Position numbers and translations under genes: made by a program. Positions 32,285 to 42,208 of a DNA stretch of 64,000 nucleotides are shown here, one piece after another (the stretch's first letter is position 1; each line of letters begins with the position of its first letter). Source of the DNA: Leptobrachium leishanense (Eukaryota; Chordata; Amphibia; Anura; Megophryidae); assembly GCA_009667805.1 (NCBI GenBank), contig CM019065.1:156665322-156729321 (forward strand), in the 5' to 3' direction. A model generated the notes under the pieces. That model ran no database searches, was not told the origin of the DNA, and saw nothing but the letters and a program-made list of their open reading frames with translations.

Positions 32285-33030
32285 ACAAGTAAACTTGTTG
32301 AAAAACGGAGAGATTAACAATAATCAGACACGGGAACAGAAGAAAAAGAAGAAACTTGTAGAAGAGAGTCCTTCTGAAACCGCTGAACAATGTAAAGGAG
32401 AGCAGGATGAATCCAATGACCCGACACCAAAGAGAGTAAAACTGAATCTATAGAAGATCAAGAAATACCTTCTCTTGAAATACAGGTGTATGGCGAAAAG
32501 AGTGCCAAAAAAACAAAATCAAAGAAGAAATTAGCCAACGCAGTCGAAGATGTTGCAGAAGCTGCTGACAATTGCGTATCTTCTCCCAAAAAAAAGGAAA
32601 GTAGACCCATCGTCAGTCAGCGAAGAAAATGATTCAAAGCAAAATCCTAAATCCAGTGATGAGAAAATGACATTAGCGAAACCGGCTGGAGCTTTTGAGA
32701 ATTTTCCAAAGAGACAATCTAAAGCTAACGAAGTTACTTATCTATTCCCGATTAAAGCTAAAACATTCCACACCATGTACAGCGGTAAAGGTGCGTTGGT
32801 CCAGGCTCGCACAGGCACAGGAAAGGCCTTTTGGTTTGCAATTCCTGTAGTGGAAATGTTAAACCAGGACAAGCAACCTCCAGTCAGAGGAAGATCTCCC
32901 AGGGTGCTTATTCTCACACCCACCAGAGAGCTTGCCATTCAGATCACAAATGAATTCCGCAGTATCACCAAAAAGATGAAGATCCGCTGATTCTATGGAG
33001 AATACCATACCATGTTCATCCTAGGTAAGC
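32285..33030 (+). pseudogene. DDX21-like RNA helicase retropseudogene fragment
   Basis: Continuous text with no introns encodes a Lys/Glu-rich N-terminal region, then AGAFENFPK, LFPIKAKTFHTMYSGK (Q-motif region), ALVQARTGTGKAF (Walker A with Thr of GKT replaced by Ala), and RVLILTPTRELAIQI (motif Ia), and stops at a TGA just before FYG. This matches the start of the DEAD-box core of nucleolar helicase DDX21. Frames change at about 32452 and 32550. Lack of introns, frame breaks and truncation before the DEVD region indicate a dead processed copy. Confidence 0.75.
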
Positions 33031-33245
33031 CTAAACTGGCACCATAACCCGACCATACCATACCCAGACTCAAGTTATGTGGCGCAGTTTTGACAGTTGA
33101 GCTTACTGGTCTCATTGAAAATCACATAGACTGCAAGCCGGATGCTATCAGATTCAGGCCCTACATTCTTCGCGCAAATTCGTCCGTGCAGCACAATTTT
33201 TTTTTGCGTGCAGCGTTAAGTGTTATTGCGCGAAAATTAACGGTG

Positions 33246-33776
33246 TGTCACGTGTAGTGCCACAGGTCGAGGTTGCAAGCCCAGGGTGCAAGTGATACAC
33301 AGGAAATACTTGAGATGTTGCAAATCAAATGGGGATTTATTAAAGGAAAACAATAAACATGGAGAAGCAATACTGGAAAGTCTCTGGTTGGGGAGTGCTG
33401 AAGGGAAGTCTTGGGACGGGTGAAATAAAGGGGTCTCGAGGCACAATACCAGTAGGGGTGATCCAGAATGCAGAGTCCAGGGGGAAAGCCAGGGGTTCGG
33501 TACACGGATATCAGGATAGCTATGGAGCTTCTGGACAGGCTTGATGTCAGACTGGAAGTGTTGGCACTTTGCAAGCAAAATGCAGAAGCATCATGGGACG
33601 GGCGTGCCTCTGCTAAATAGTCATTGCAGGTCCTCATTAGGTGCACCTGCTGATCCTGCTAGTATGAGTCTCTGGAAGCAATTCCCAGCAAGGCAGGGCA
33701 TGAAGGGTGTTGCCTGGGGAAATCAGGATGGTGCAGCACCGGATCTGCCTTTCTTCCGGCGGCGTGGCACGTGACA
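33246..33776 (-). repeat. 3' LTR of the gag-only element
   Basis: Starts TGTCACGTGTAGTGCCACAG and ends GGCGTGGCACGTGACA; one G/A difference to its partner near 33275, and 6 bp shorter in the CCGGCGGCG run near the end. Confidence 0.9.
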
Positions 33777-34518
33777 GTTGCCCCCCTCAAAGAACACCCT
33801 CCGGGTGTCTAAGGTTGCTTCATAAGCGGGGAGGTCTTCTACCTTTATAACTGTCCCCTCAGAGGTGAGGGAATGGAATGGCTCTAAAAGTCGCTGAACT
33901 TCAGCACGGTCCAGTGCCATGACAGTACAGGTTGTTTGTCCATATGCAGGCTCTTTGGTAGCAGGGTCAACAGCTTCCTCCTCACTGGATTCCAGGGGAA
34001 TAAAGTCCAGCTCTGGTTGGTAGTGAGGAGCTGATTGCTGGCTGAGAGTGACAGGCGCTGCAGCGGTTAATGCCAAAATTGATTCTGCAGGCACATCTGC
34101 AGCTTTCCTTTGCCGCAGGGCCTCCTCAATTCTCTCAAGATCCTCTGTACGCACCAAAGTCCCGTTAGAGGCAAGGACACAACCGGATAGCAAGGAGTCG
34201 GTCTTACGGTGGTCTTCAATCACCATGCTCTTACCCAATGGCAGTTGGCCGGGATTGGGTACCTCGGGGCTTCCTGGTTCAACCTCCATAGATAAGGAGG
34301 GAACCGGGTCAGGGGTATCGGAGGCTGCGGCACAGTGACCCGGAGAGCCCTGAGGGAGCTGGGTTACTTTCCTATTAGTGGTGGTTCTGCCGGTAGTGGG
34401 GTCCGGTACAGGAGTCACGGAACCAGGTTTAGACTTCACGTTCCTGGTATGGGGAATTGGACAGTCCACTTTGGATACTCCAGGAACCCTCCTAGGAGTG
34501 ACAGACGTACACCGGAAA
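33777..34518 (-). CDS. C-terminal ORF of the gag-only LTR element
   Basis: On the minus strand one open frame (34469 down into the LTR) encodes an acidic, Pro/Ser-rich protein with no domain I recognise. It contains TGRTTTNRKVTQLPQGSPGH, a variant of a sequence repeated in the upstream frames (KVTKLPQGSLG), so the element carries an internally repetitive C-terminal region. It is out of frame with the zinc-knuckle ORF and separated from it by the MITE. Confidence 0.5.
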
Positions 34519-34947
34519 GGCTAGGGTCAGACTGAGGCAGTGCGAACGCGCGTTCTGGCGCACATAATCACAGCCGCACTAGCAGCAGATGACAGGCAAT
34601 GACGGCCAATATACGGTCGCACAAAAGTCCGGCCGCGCAACGCAAGTGGAAAATGAACGCATTTTTTCGAGAACGTTAAACCGCTGGTACTGACGTACAG
34701 AGTGCGCTGCGGCCGCATAGCAGCGTGTGTGCGTGATTAGGAGACGTCAGACGCTGCTAGTGTGCGGCCAACATAACGTTCAAACAGCCGGATTTCCCTA
34801 GACTTCTTTTTACCCCATCGTCATGAAATACGTCCAGAATTGCGCATCGTCTGACCACTTAAGCGTATTCCGTGAAAAAATGCGTGCGCACGCATCGACG
34901 TACATTTTGACGGTGGCCGCAGAAAATGCGCTCATCTGTCCCTAGCC
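34519..34947. mobile_element. MITE, GGCTGGGGTCAGAC family, copy 3
   Basis: Ends GGCTAGGGTCAGAC and CTGTCCCTAGCC; flanks AAA and TAA. 429 bp. It is inserted in the coding part of the gag-only element, making the third layer of the nest. Confidence 0.75.
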
Positions 34948-35668
34948 TAAGTGGCTGGATTGGCAGCCGGCATAGAACTTGTGGTGCCCAGGTATGACCA
35001 TCCTCGACCAGGTGGCCCTTGGCTACGCCGTGCTGTCTGAAGAGATGGTTCACCATCTGAATCCGAATCAGCAGCAGGGAGTAGCTCTGCCATGGATTGT
35101 GGGTCGGTGATGTTCTCAGCCGGCGCTTGGACATAGGCCTGGATCTCCTGCACCTGGGACTGTAAGGCCTCGTGGTTTACCTTGATGCTCTCTATTATTC
35201 TGGTGAAGTACCAACTTGAGCAGCAAGGGTGTTGACAACAGTAAGAATCTGTGGAGATTTCACGGATGGATTGGCAACTTCCTGGACTGGCACTCCCTTT
35301 TTCCAAATGGGAGCCCTAGGGTCTCCTTGCTCGACCTCCTTTGAGATAGTGGAGGGAGCCGGGTCAGTGACCTTGGCATCAGTGGCACTGCAACCCAGAG
35401 AGCCCTGAGGGGGTTTGGTCAACTTCCAGGGAATTTCAGGCACTTCATTTTGCCAAATGGAAGCTCTAGGGTCTCCTTGCTCGACCTCCTTTGAGACAGT
35501 GGAGGGAGCCGGGTCAGCGGCCTTGGCAGTGGTGGCACCGCAACCCAGAGAGCCCTGAGGGAGCTTGGTCACCTTCCTGGAATTTGCAGGCATTTGGCCT
35601 TGTGCAGGAGAATTGATTTTCAGAACATGCTGGCTGGGAGTAGTGGGCCTTGCTCTGGAATCTGGCAC
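34948..35668 (-). pseudogene. Middle part of the gag-only element, frame-shifted
   Basis: Two overlapping frames (35306-34947 and 35668-35195) carry coiled-coil-like text (SIKVNHEALQSQVQEIQAYV) and two copies of a Pro-rich block (PWKLTKPPQGSLGCSA and similar). These are presumably parts of one original protein separated by small indels. Confidence 0.45.
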
Positions 35669-36648
35669 AATTGTTGGTACTCCAGCTGGGCAGAGGGTAT
35701 CTCAGGGGCTTCGCGCTCCGGCTGGGCAGCGCACTTGGGCTTCTCGCGCTCCGGCTGGGCAGCGCACTTGGGCTTCTCGCGCTCCGGCTGGGCAGCGCAC
35801 TTGGGCTTCTCGCGCTCCGGCTGGGCAGCGCACTTGGGCTTTTCTGGCTCAACCCCCTTTGGGTCAGTGGGGGGAACCGGATCAGAAGCACGAGTAGCAG
35901 CAGTACCGTGACTCATTGAACTTGGAACAGACTTTGCTTGGCTGGTACTGCTGAGAGTTGCTTCCGGTGCTAGAGCAACAGTGGAGGCGAGGATATGCCA
36001 ATTGGAAGTGGAGGTTACACCAGGACTCCGTAACATCATAAGGTCCATAGGTTCAGGCAAGTCAGCTTCCATGTAGTCAGTGGGAGCTGTTTCCATATAG
36101 GTTACCGGATCCTCCTCTGTGGCAGGCTCTACCTCCATGGGTTCCAGCAAACCATTTTCTTCTGATTTGGCTACTTCAGACTTGATATATGGAAAAACAG
36201 CAAGTGGTTTAGAAATGGGGGGCTTGGATGGCAAAGCCCCTCTGGGTTTGGAAGGCAATGGTTTTTTGGTAGCTGGCTTTCTGACGACTGGCTTGGATAC
36301 AGGTGTCTGATTAGCCAGGGGAGCAGATCTTGGAGCGGTCTTTGCTGTGGGAGATTTCTTTGCAAAAGTATTTTTTGGTGGTCTTATTGGGCAGACCGGC
36401 AAAAAATGTCCATCCTGTCCACAGTACAGGCAGAGATCAGCTTTGTACCGCCTGGTGCGCTCCTCTGCAGATAAGGGGCCATGAACCATTTTGGCTCCAG
36501 GAGAACACACCTTAGGAGATGGACCCCACATCCTCTGCAGCAGATTATCCAGAATGTCCAGCAAATGGTTAAACAGTTCCTGGAAGGTTTCCTTAATTAA
36601 CTGTTTCATGGCTGGTATCACTGCGGGCTCGCTGGTAGGCTTCTGCAT
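35620..36648 (-). CDS. Gag-like protein with CCHC zinc knuckle
   Basis: 342 codons from the ATG at 36648, two bases inside the 5' LTR border. The N-terminus (MQKPTSEPAV) lacks a full capsid domain; a leucine-rich stretch FQELFNHLLDILDNLLQRMW follows. A zinc knuckle C-LY-C-GQDG-H-FLPV-C (CX2CX4HX4C) is at about residues 70-85. After it come a Lys/Pro/Ser-rich region and four tandem 11-residue repeats of EKPKCAAQPER (33-bp DNA repeats near 35700-35840). Such knuckles bind RNA in Ty3/gypsy Gag. The missing capsid N-terminal part suggests a deletion joining the LTR to mid-gag. Confidence 0.65.
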   Translation of the reverse strand: MQKPTSEPAVIPAMKQLIKETFQELFNHLLDILDNLLQRMWGPSPKVCSPGAKMVHGPLSAEERTRRYKADLCLYCGQDGHFLPVCPIRPPKNTFAKKSPTAKTAPRSAPLANQTPVSKPVVRKPATKKPLPSKPRGALPSKPPISKPLAVFPYIKSEVAKSEENGLLEPMEVEPATEEDPVTYMETAPTDYMEADLPEPMDLMMLRSPGVTSTSNWHILASTVALAPEATLSSTSQAKSVPSSMSHGTAATRASDPVPPTDPKGVEPEKPKCAAQPEREKPKCAAQPEREKPKCAAQPEREKPKCAAQPEREAPEIPSAQLEYQQLCQIPEQGPLLPASMF

Positions 36649-36650
36649 TA

Positions 36651-37187
36651 TGTCACGTGTAGTGCCACAGGTCGAGATTGCAAGCCCAGGGTGCAAGTGA
36701 TACACAGGAAATACTTGAGATGTTGCAAATCAAATGGGGATTTATTAAAGGAAAACAATAAACATGGAGAAGCAATACTGGAAAGTCTCTGGTTGGGGAG
36801 TGCTGAAGGGAAGTCTTGGGACGGGTGAAATAAAGGGGTCTCGAGGCACAATACCAGTAGGGGTGATCCAGAATGCAGAGTCCAGGGGGAAAGCCAGGGG
36901 TTCGGTACACGGATATCAGGATAGCTATGGAGCTTCTGGACAGGCTTGATGTCAGACTGGAAGTGTTGGCACTTTGCAAGCAAAATGCAGAAGCATCATG
37001 GGACGGGCGTGCCTCTGCTAAATAGTCATTGCAGGTCCTCATTAGGTGCACCTGCTGATCCTGCTAGTATGAGTCTCTGGAAGCAATTCCCAGCAAGGCA
37101 GGGCATGAAGGGTGTTGCCTGGGGAAATCAGGATGGTGCAGCACCGGATCTGCCTTTCTTCCGCCGGCGGCGGCGTGGCACGTGACA
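36651..37187 (-). repeat. 5' LTR of the gag-only element
   Basis: 537 bp, partner of 33246-33776; differs by one substitution and a longer CCGCCGGCGGCGG run near 37160-37175. Confidence 0.9.
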
Positions 37188-37861
37188 CGGTGGTATTACG
37201 ATCCGAACGCATTTTCTCATGCGTCCAAAAATAACGTTCGTAAAAACGGCGCGCAAAACGAAGAGTAATACAGTATACGCGCAGTAAAGTAGCGCACGCA
37301 AATCAGTGTGCGCACTGTTTTTTTCGCGGGATTCAGCCAATTAGAATTAAGAACATCAATTGACATCATTTACCTTAATCGACTCACTTAAGTTTTTGCG
37401 CCTGTCAAAGTAATTCTGAGTATACATGCTGCAGCAATAATAAAAACACGCACAAATTCACAATTTTATTGTTTGGGTATGTGTAGAATGTGTAACTATA
37501 CTGTGCTGTATTTTTTTTTTGGTGCTGGTGTTTTTCGTTTTGGCCAGAACGTTCAGATTTGCAGTTACCACCAGCTTTTCAAAGACGTTAAAATTATGCG
37601 CGCAAACGTCGTTCGTAAAAAGATGCGCATTGATTGTAATACCATCCACGTACCAGCGCACGAACGAATTTGCGCTCACAATGTTAAGTATAGGACGCGC
37701 GCAGTTCATTACGCTTGTGCAGGTCCATCCACGTTAAACGATAACGCATCGTTTGCGCGAACGTTGTAATACGACGTTCAGCGCAAAGGGTTTTGCCCCT
37801 CGCGCAAATGCACATTTGCGCACACAAAAACAAATGCACGAAGAATGTAATAGGGGCCTCA

Positions 37862-39119
37862 GTCTGGAGGGCCCCTATCCTTGGCAGGTCATCTTGTGGC
37901 CCCTGGCACTCCACCGTCACCTTGACTTGTCAACTCCTGCTCCATACCCTGCTTGGACCAATGTTTCGGGGGATGTGTGAGAAGAATGGGTGGGTGTTTT
38001 TAGGCTTAGCAATATCTTAAGCACTCCAAAATCATGAACATGTACATAAACATGCAATTAAGGCAAATATTCACAACCTATCAGAACTATGTTTTTCAAT
38101 ATTTAATTTGCACCAGAAGCAAAATAACTTATTTACACCAAGTAATTTCTACCAGAATGTAGAGAATAATCGCTGGGAGTTTTCTGATGCGTTGCAGCTC
38201 TGTTATACACCTGCACTCCTCAAACCTATGCATAAAAAATACTACTCTCTCCAATTTGCTTCCCTAGGCCTATGCAACTAAACTCCTGTGTTTGAGGGGC
38301 CATATGTATACCTGGTCTTAGCATTCAGGGGGGCTTTGGGTTTTTGGGTACACACACATGCTAGTGGCATCAACATCCTTGCCACCAAAACCAATAACAC
38401 AGGGCACACTCTAGGGATGTACAATGAGTAGGAAAAAACAAACCAAATTCTCAAACACGTTAGACACATGGAGAACGATGGGAAAACAGGGCTCTGCTCA
38501 AGAGCTTACAATCTAAGAGGAATGGGGTGGCACCTAAAGGGGAGGTAAATAGCACAGTATGAGAAGTAATGGGGTGCATGGGGGCTGTGTGGGAGCTAGA
38601 TCAGAATAGGTATAATGGGGGGATTATGGAGTGAGCTGATAGGTCTCTCCATTGGGGTGACAGCACTTTGATTGAGGTGACATTATAGGACTGACAGGTT
38701 TTTTGCCTGGCTGGCCTGAGGCTTTTATTGATGGGTTTTAGGCCCTGGCTTAGGGTGAAAATTGTAAACACTTATTAACACACCCTATTGGTAACACTAA
38801 CCGACAAAACAAGTCCTCCTTCACCTCCCCCTGGGCAGCTTCACTGTTTAGATAATAAGCCTCTTGAGTGTCGTGTTACTGTGTCTAGGTCAAGCTGTGC
38901 CCTCTGCCCCGCATTACATGCACAGTCTGGCACTGCCTGGCACCTGGGCTTTGGGTGTCACACCGCAGACAGGCCTGATTCCTCGCCCTGCATGTGAGTA
39001 CAGGGGGCAGCGCGGCCTTGGCCGGTTTCTGTAGGCCTGGCCCTGCGCGTGCAGTGTCAGTCCCAGCACCGGCTTCCAGCGCATCAATCTCAGCCCAACT
39101 GCATTGCAGTCTCAGAGCC
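37862..39119 (+). other. DPYSL2 intron, upstream of exon 1B
   Basis: Mostly unique sequence. 38490-38530 contains GCTCAAGAGCTTACAATCTA, recalled as part of a common frog repeat. GC content rises from about 38900 towards the exon 1B promoter. Confidence 0.5.
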
Positions 39120-39431
39120 TTAAACCGAGCCCCGCCCACCAACCAGGCTCCTGATTTGCATAGCGGCGCTATCCAAACCAATCAGAGTCGCTGGAGACTG
39201 TTGCCTCGGATGAGGACAGGGAGTGGCGTTGCGCATGCGCGGTACAGCCTGCCGCTAGTCCTTTATTGCAGCCCGGGCAGAAGAAGATTCGGGGGCAGCG
39301 CATCTTCTTCTTCAACATCTTCCATCATCATCATCTCCTCCTCCTTCTTCTGCCCTTTTAACACCCTCCGGCCACAGCAGCGCCGCACAGCCGTCAGCCC
39401 CCCGCCCTGCTCCAAGGGGAGACCTGCAGAC
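39120..39431 (+). promoter_or_regulatory. DPYSL2: CpG-rich promoter and 5' UTR of DPYSL2 exon 1B
   Basis: Sites seen in order: CCCCGCCC (39130, Sp1-type), octamer ATTTGCAT (39154), CCAATCAG (39178, CCAAT box) and GCGCATGCGC (39231, NRF1-type), then the presumed 5' UTR. The UTR has a long pyrimidine-rich tract of TTC, ATC and TCC triplets (39302-39360). The CCAAT and NRF1 spacing suggests transcription starting around 39240-39280 without a TATA box. Confidence 0.75.
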
Positions 39432-39470
39432 ATGTCTTACCAGGGCAAGAAGAACATTCCCCGCATCACT
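39432..39470 (+). CDS. DPYSL2: DPYSL2 (CRMP2) alternative first coding exon 1B, short N-terminus
   Basis: Thirteen codons MSYQGKKNIPRIT, then the donor ACT|GTGAGT at 39471, phase 0 like exon 1A. This is the known N-terminus of the common CRMP2 isoform, which continues in exon 2 with SDRLLIKGG in other vertebrates (recalled). The start has G at -3. The frame is open upstream to an ATG at 38994 and includes another at 39208, but these lie before or around the inferred transcription start, so I keep the conserved start. The protein is a cytosolic tetramer of the dihydropyrimidinase-related family acting on tubulin and axon guidance. Both first exons being present and in phase shows the two-promoter structure is retained. 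Confidence 0.95.
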
Positions 39471-39849
39471 GTGAGTAGTATCCCTGTGGACCCCACAGCT
39501 GAGAATGAATGCACGGCTGCCCCCAGCAGCCCTGCAGAGGGGGGAGGGGCGGTATCTCTACATCTGCTCTGATGTTTGGGGACCACAAGCTCCAGTGATG
39601 CTCAGCCAGCCCTCCGGAGAGCCAGTGCATGGCAGATCTGTGCAGAGGTGCAGCTAGGCGGGCATCAGTGGAGCGGCCTGGCAGGGGAGGGCTTGGGTGC
39701 AGGCTGGGGTGGAGGGTGCTGTGTGTATACATGGATGTAGGTGTGTCACTGTGTGCAGGGGAACAGGATGCTTTTATTACATGGCCAGGTTCTCCCTCTG
39801 TGCAAACACAGCCAGAGCGGGGCAGCATAATGTGTCTGTGCAGAGGATG

Positions 39850-41510
39850 CTCTGTGTGTGTGTGGCAGAGAGCCGGCATCCCCACACAGCCTGGTATACT
39901 CTGTGTGTGTGGCAGAGAGCCGGCATCCCCACACAGCCTGGTATACTCTGTGTGTGTGGCAGAGAGCAGGCATCCCCACACAGCCTGGTATACTCTGTGT
40001 GTGTGTCAGAGAGCAGGCATCCCCACACAGCCTGGTATACTCTGTGTGTGTGTGGCAGAGAGCCGGCATCCCCACACAGCCTGGTATACTCTGTGTGTGT
40101 GGCAGAGAGCAGGCATCCCCACACAGCCTGGTATACTCTGTGTGTGTGGCAGAGAGCAGGCATCCCCACACAGCCTGGTATACTCTGTGTGTGTGTCAGA
40201 GAGCAGGCATCCCCACACAGCCTGGTATACTCTGTGTGTGTGTGGCAGAGAGCCGGCATCCCCACACAGCCTGGTATACTCTGTGTGTGTGTGGCAGAGA
40301 GCAGGCATCCCCACAGCCTGGTATACTCTGTGTGTGTGTGGCAGAGAGCAGGCATCCCCACACAGCCTGGTATACTCTGTGTGTGTGGCAGAGAGCAGGC
40401 ATCCCCACAGCCTGGTATACTCTGTGTGTGTGTGGCAGAGAGCCGGCATCCCCACACAGCCTGGTATACTCTGTATGTGTGTGGCAGAGAGCCGGCATCC
40501 CCACACAGCCTGGTATACTCTGTGTGTGTGGCAGAGAGCAGGCATCCCCACAGCCTGGTATACTCTGTGTGTGTGTGGCAGAGAGCCGGCATCCCCACAC
40601 AGCCTGGTATACTCTGTGTGTGTGGCAGAGAGCAGGCATCCCCACACAGCCTGGTATACTCTGTGTGGCACAGCGCAGGAATCCCCACACAGCCTGGTAT
40701 ACTCTGTGTGTGTGTCAGAGAGCAGGCATCCCCACACAGCCTGGTATACTCTGTGTGTGTGTGGCACAGAGCAGGCATCCCCACACAGCCTGGTATACTC
40801 TGTGTGGCACAGCGCAGGAATCCCCACACAGCCTGGTATACTCTGTGTGGCACAGCGCAGGAATCCCCACACAGCCTGGTATACTCTGTGTGTGTGTCAG
40901 AGAGCAGGCATCCCCACACAGCCTGGTATACACTGTGTGGCACAGAGCAGGAATCCCCACACAGCCTGGTATACTCTGTGTGTGTGGCAGAGAGCAGGCA
41001 TCCCCACACAGCCTGGTATAGTCTGTGTGTGTGTGGCAGAGAGCAGGCATTCCCACACAGCCTGGTATACTCTGTGTGTATGGCAGAGAGCAGGCATCCC
41101 CACACAGCCTGGTATACTGTATGTGTGGCAGAGAGCAGGCATCCCCACAGCCTGGTATACTCTGTGTGTGTGTGTGTGGCAGAGAGCAGGCGTCCCTACA
41201 CAGCCTGGTATACTCTGTGTGTGTGTGTGGCACAGAGCAGGCATCCCCACACGGCCTGGTATACTCTGTGTGTGTGTGTGCCAGAGTGCAGGAATCCCCA
41301 CACAGCCTGGTATACTCTGTGTGTGTGGCAGAGAGCAGGCGTCCCCACACAGCCTGGTATACTGTGTATGTGTGTGACAGAGAGCAGGCATACCCACACA
41401 GCTTGGTATACTCTGTGTGTGTGTGGCAGAGAGCAGAAATCCCCACACAGCCTGGTATACTCCGTGTGTGTGGTAGAGAGCAGGCATCCCCCACACAGCT
41501 TGGTATATTT
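39850..41510 (+). repeat. 47-bp VNTR in the DPYSL2 intron
   Basis: About 35 copies of a unit GGCATCCCCACACAGCCTGG + TATACTC(TG)nGGCAGAGAGCA. Length varies with the TG run and short deletions. It begins about 380 bp after the exon 1B donor. It yields very long but meaningless ORFs on both strands. Confidence 0.9.
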
Positions 41511-42022
41511 GTGTGTAGCAGGGTGTGTACACAGGGCTGTGCATGCTGTATTCTAGATACAGTGTGTATAGCCCATACACTGGATACACTGGGCTGCAGT
41601 GTGTGTGTGTATCCTAGAGGATGGAGGCACAGTTGATACACTGTATAGGTTGGGTTCGTTGTGTGCCCTTTATATCCAGTAAATCGGCACAGCCCATTAC
41701 ATTAGGTTGTGCACCCATGGAACCATTAACAGAAAACTCATGCTAAGATTATTTTTGCACAAAATGCAAATTTTTCATTCGAAATAACAAGCCTGTGATC
41801 AGAGTCACTTTTATGCTATTCACCATGAACCAGATAAGGGACATCTAAAATGTCAATGTAGGAGGTGAAAGAGGACCTCTTCACCCAGCATTAGCCTATA
41901 TGTATGAAAAATGTATGTATTAAGAATGAGTTGCAGTGTATGTATAGATATTCAGAGATAGAATGGGCTGTTGTACATGTAAGATATATACAGGTTGCAT
42001 AATAATGTGTATTCTGTATATA
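41511..42022 (+). other. DPYSL2 intron sequence
   Basis: Unique-looking; no recognised feature. Confidence 0.5.
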
Positions 42023-42030
42023 CTGTAGAT

Positions 42031-42200
42031 CAGGGCTCAAAATTTCATGTCCCAAGCTACTAGCCAGGCCTTAAGTATTACTCGCCACTAGTTGCCCCAC
42101 CTAACCCCTATCCTGGCCTGCCTGCGTCTGCATTTTCACTCGCCCTCGTGTAATTTCCACTCGCCAAATGCGAGCAGGCGAGTGGAAATTTTGAGGCCTG
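42031..42200. mobile_element. 170-bp hAT MITE
   Basis: Ends CAGGGCTCAAAATTTC and GAAATTTTGAGGCCTG, with the exact 8-bp duplication CTGTAGAT on both sides (42023-42030, 42201-42208). The interior has CACTCGCC repeats and an inverted copy near the right end. Confidence 0.85.
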
Positions 42201-42208
42201 CTGTAGAT

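Larger units (their letters stand above)
33246..37187 (-). mobile_element. Young, pol-less LTR retrotransposon (gag-only)
   Basis: LTRs 33246-33776 (531 bp) and 36651-37187 (537 bp) are nearly identical: one substitution and a 6-bp GCC-type length difference noted. Both start TGTCACGTG and end CACGTGACA. An exact 5-bp duplication CGGTG flanks it (33241-33245, 37188-37192). The polypurine tract GAGGGGGGCAAC next to the 33246-33776 LTR fixes the minus orientation. The internal region is 2.87 kb including a nested MITE. It encodes a zinc-knuckle gag-like protein but no protease, RT, RNase H or integrase. The 5' LTR abuts the gag ATG with no visible primer binding site. Confidence 0.85.
33157..37858. 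mobile_element. MITE (about 0.75 kb) split by an LTR element
   Basis: Left end GGCCCTACATTCTTCGCGC and reverse of right end GGCCCCTATTACATTCTTCG; TCA on both sides (33154-33156, 37859-37861). Same family as 9720-10436. The outer parts are 33157-33245 and 37188-37858. The right part is rich in GCGCAAACG-like motifs. It must predate the LTR element inside it. Confidence 0.75.

Noticed and set aside
31441..32289. 8-bp hAT target duplication CCAATGAG / CCTACAAG
   Set aside because: Only 5 of 8 positions agree and the region holds at least two element ends, so I do not claim a duplication.
39629..41641. Very long ORFs (over 600 codons) on both strands rich in repeated Cys/His/Ser text
   Set aside because: They follow the 47-bp VNTR in several frames and on both strands at once; this is periodicity and not coding.
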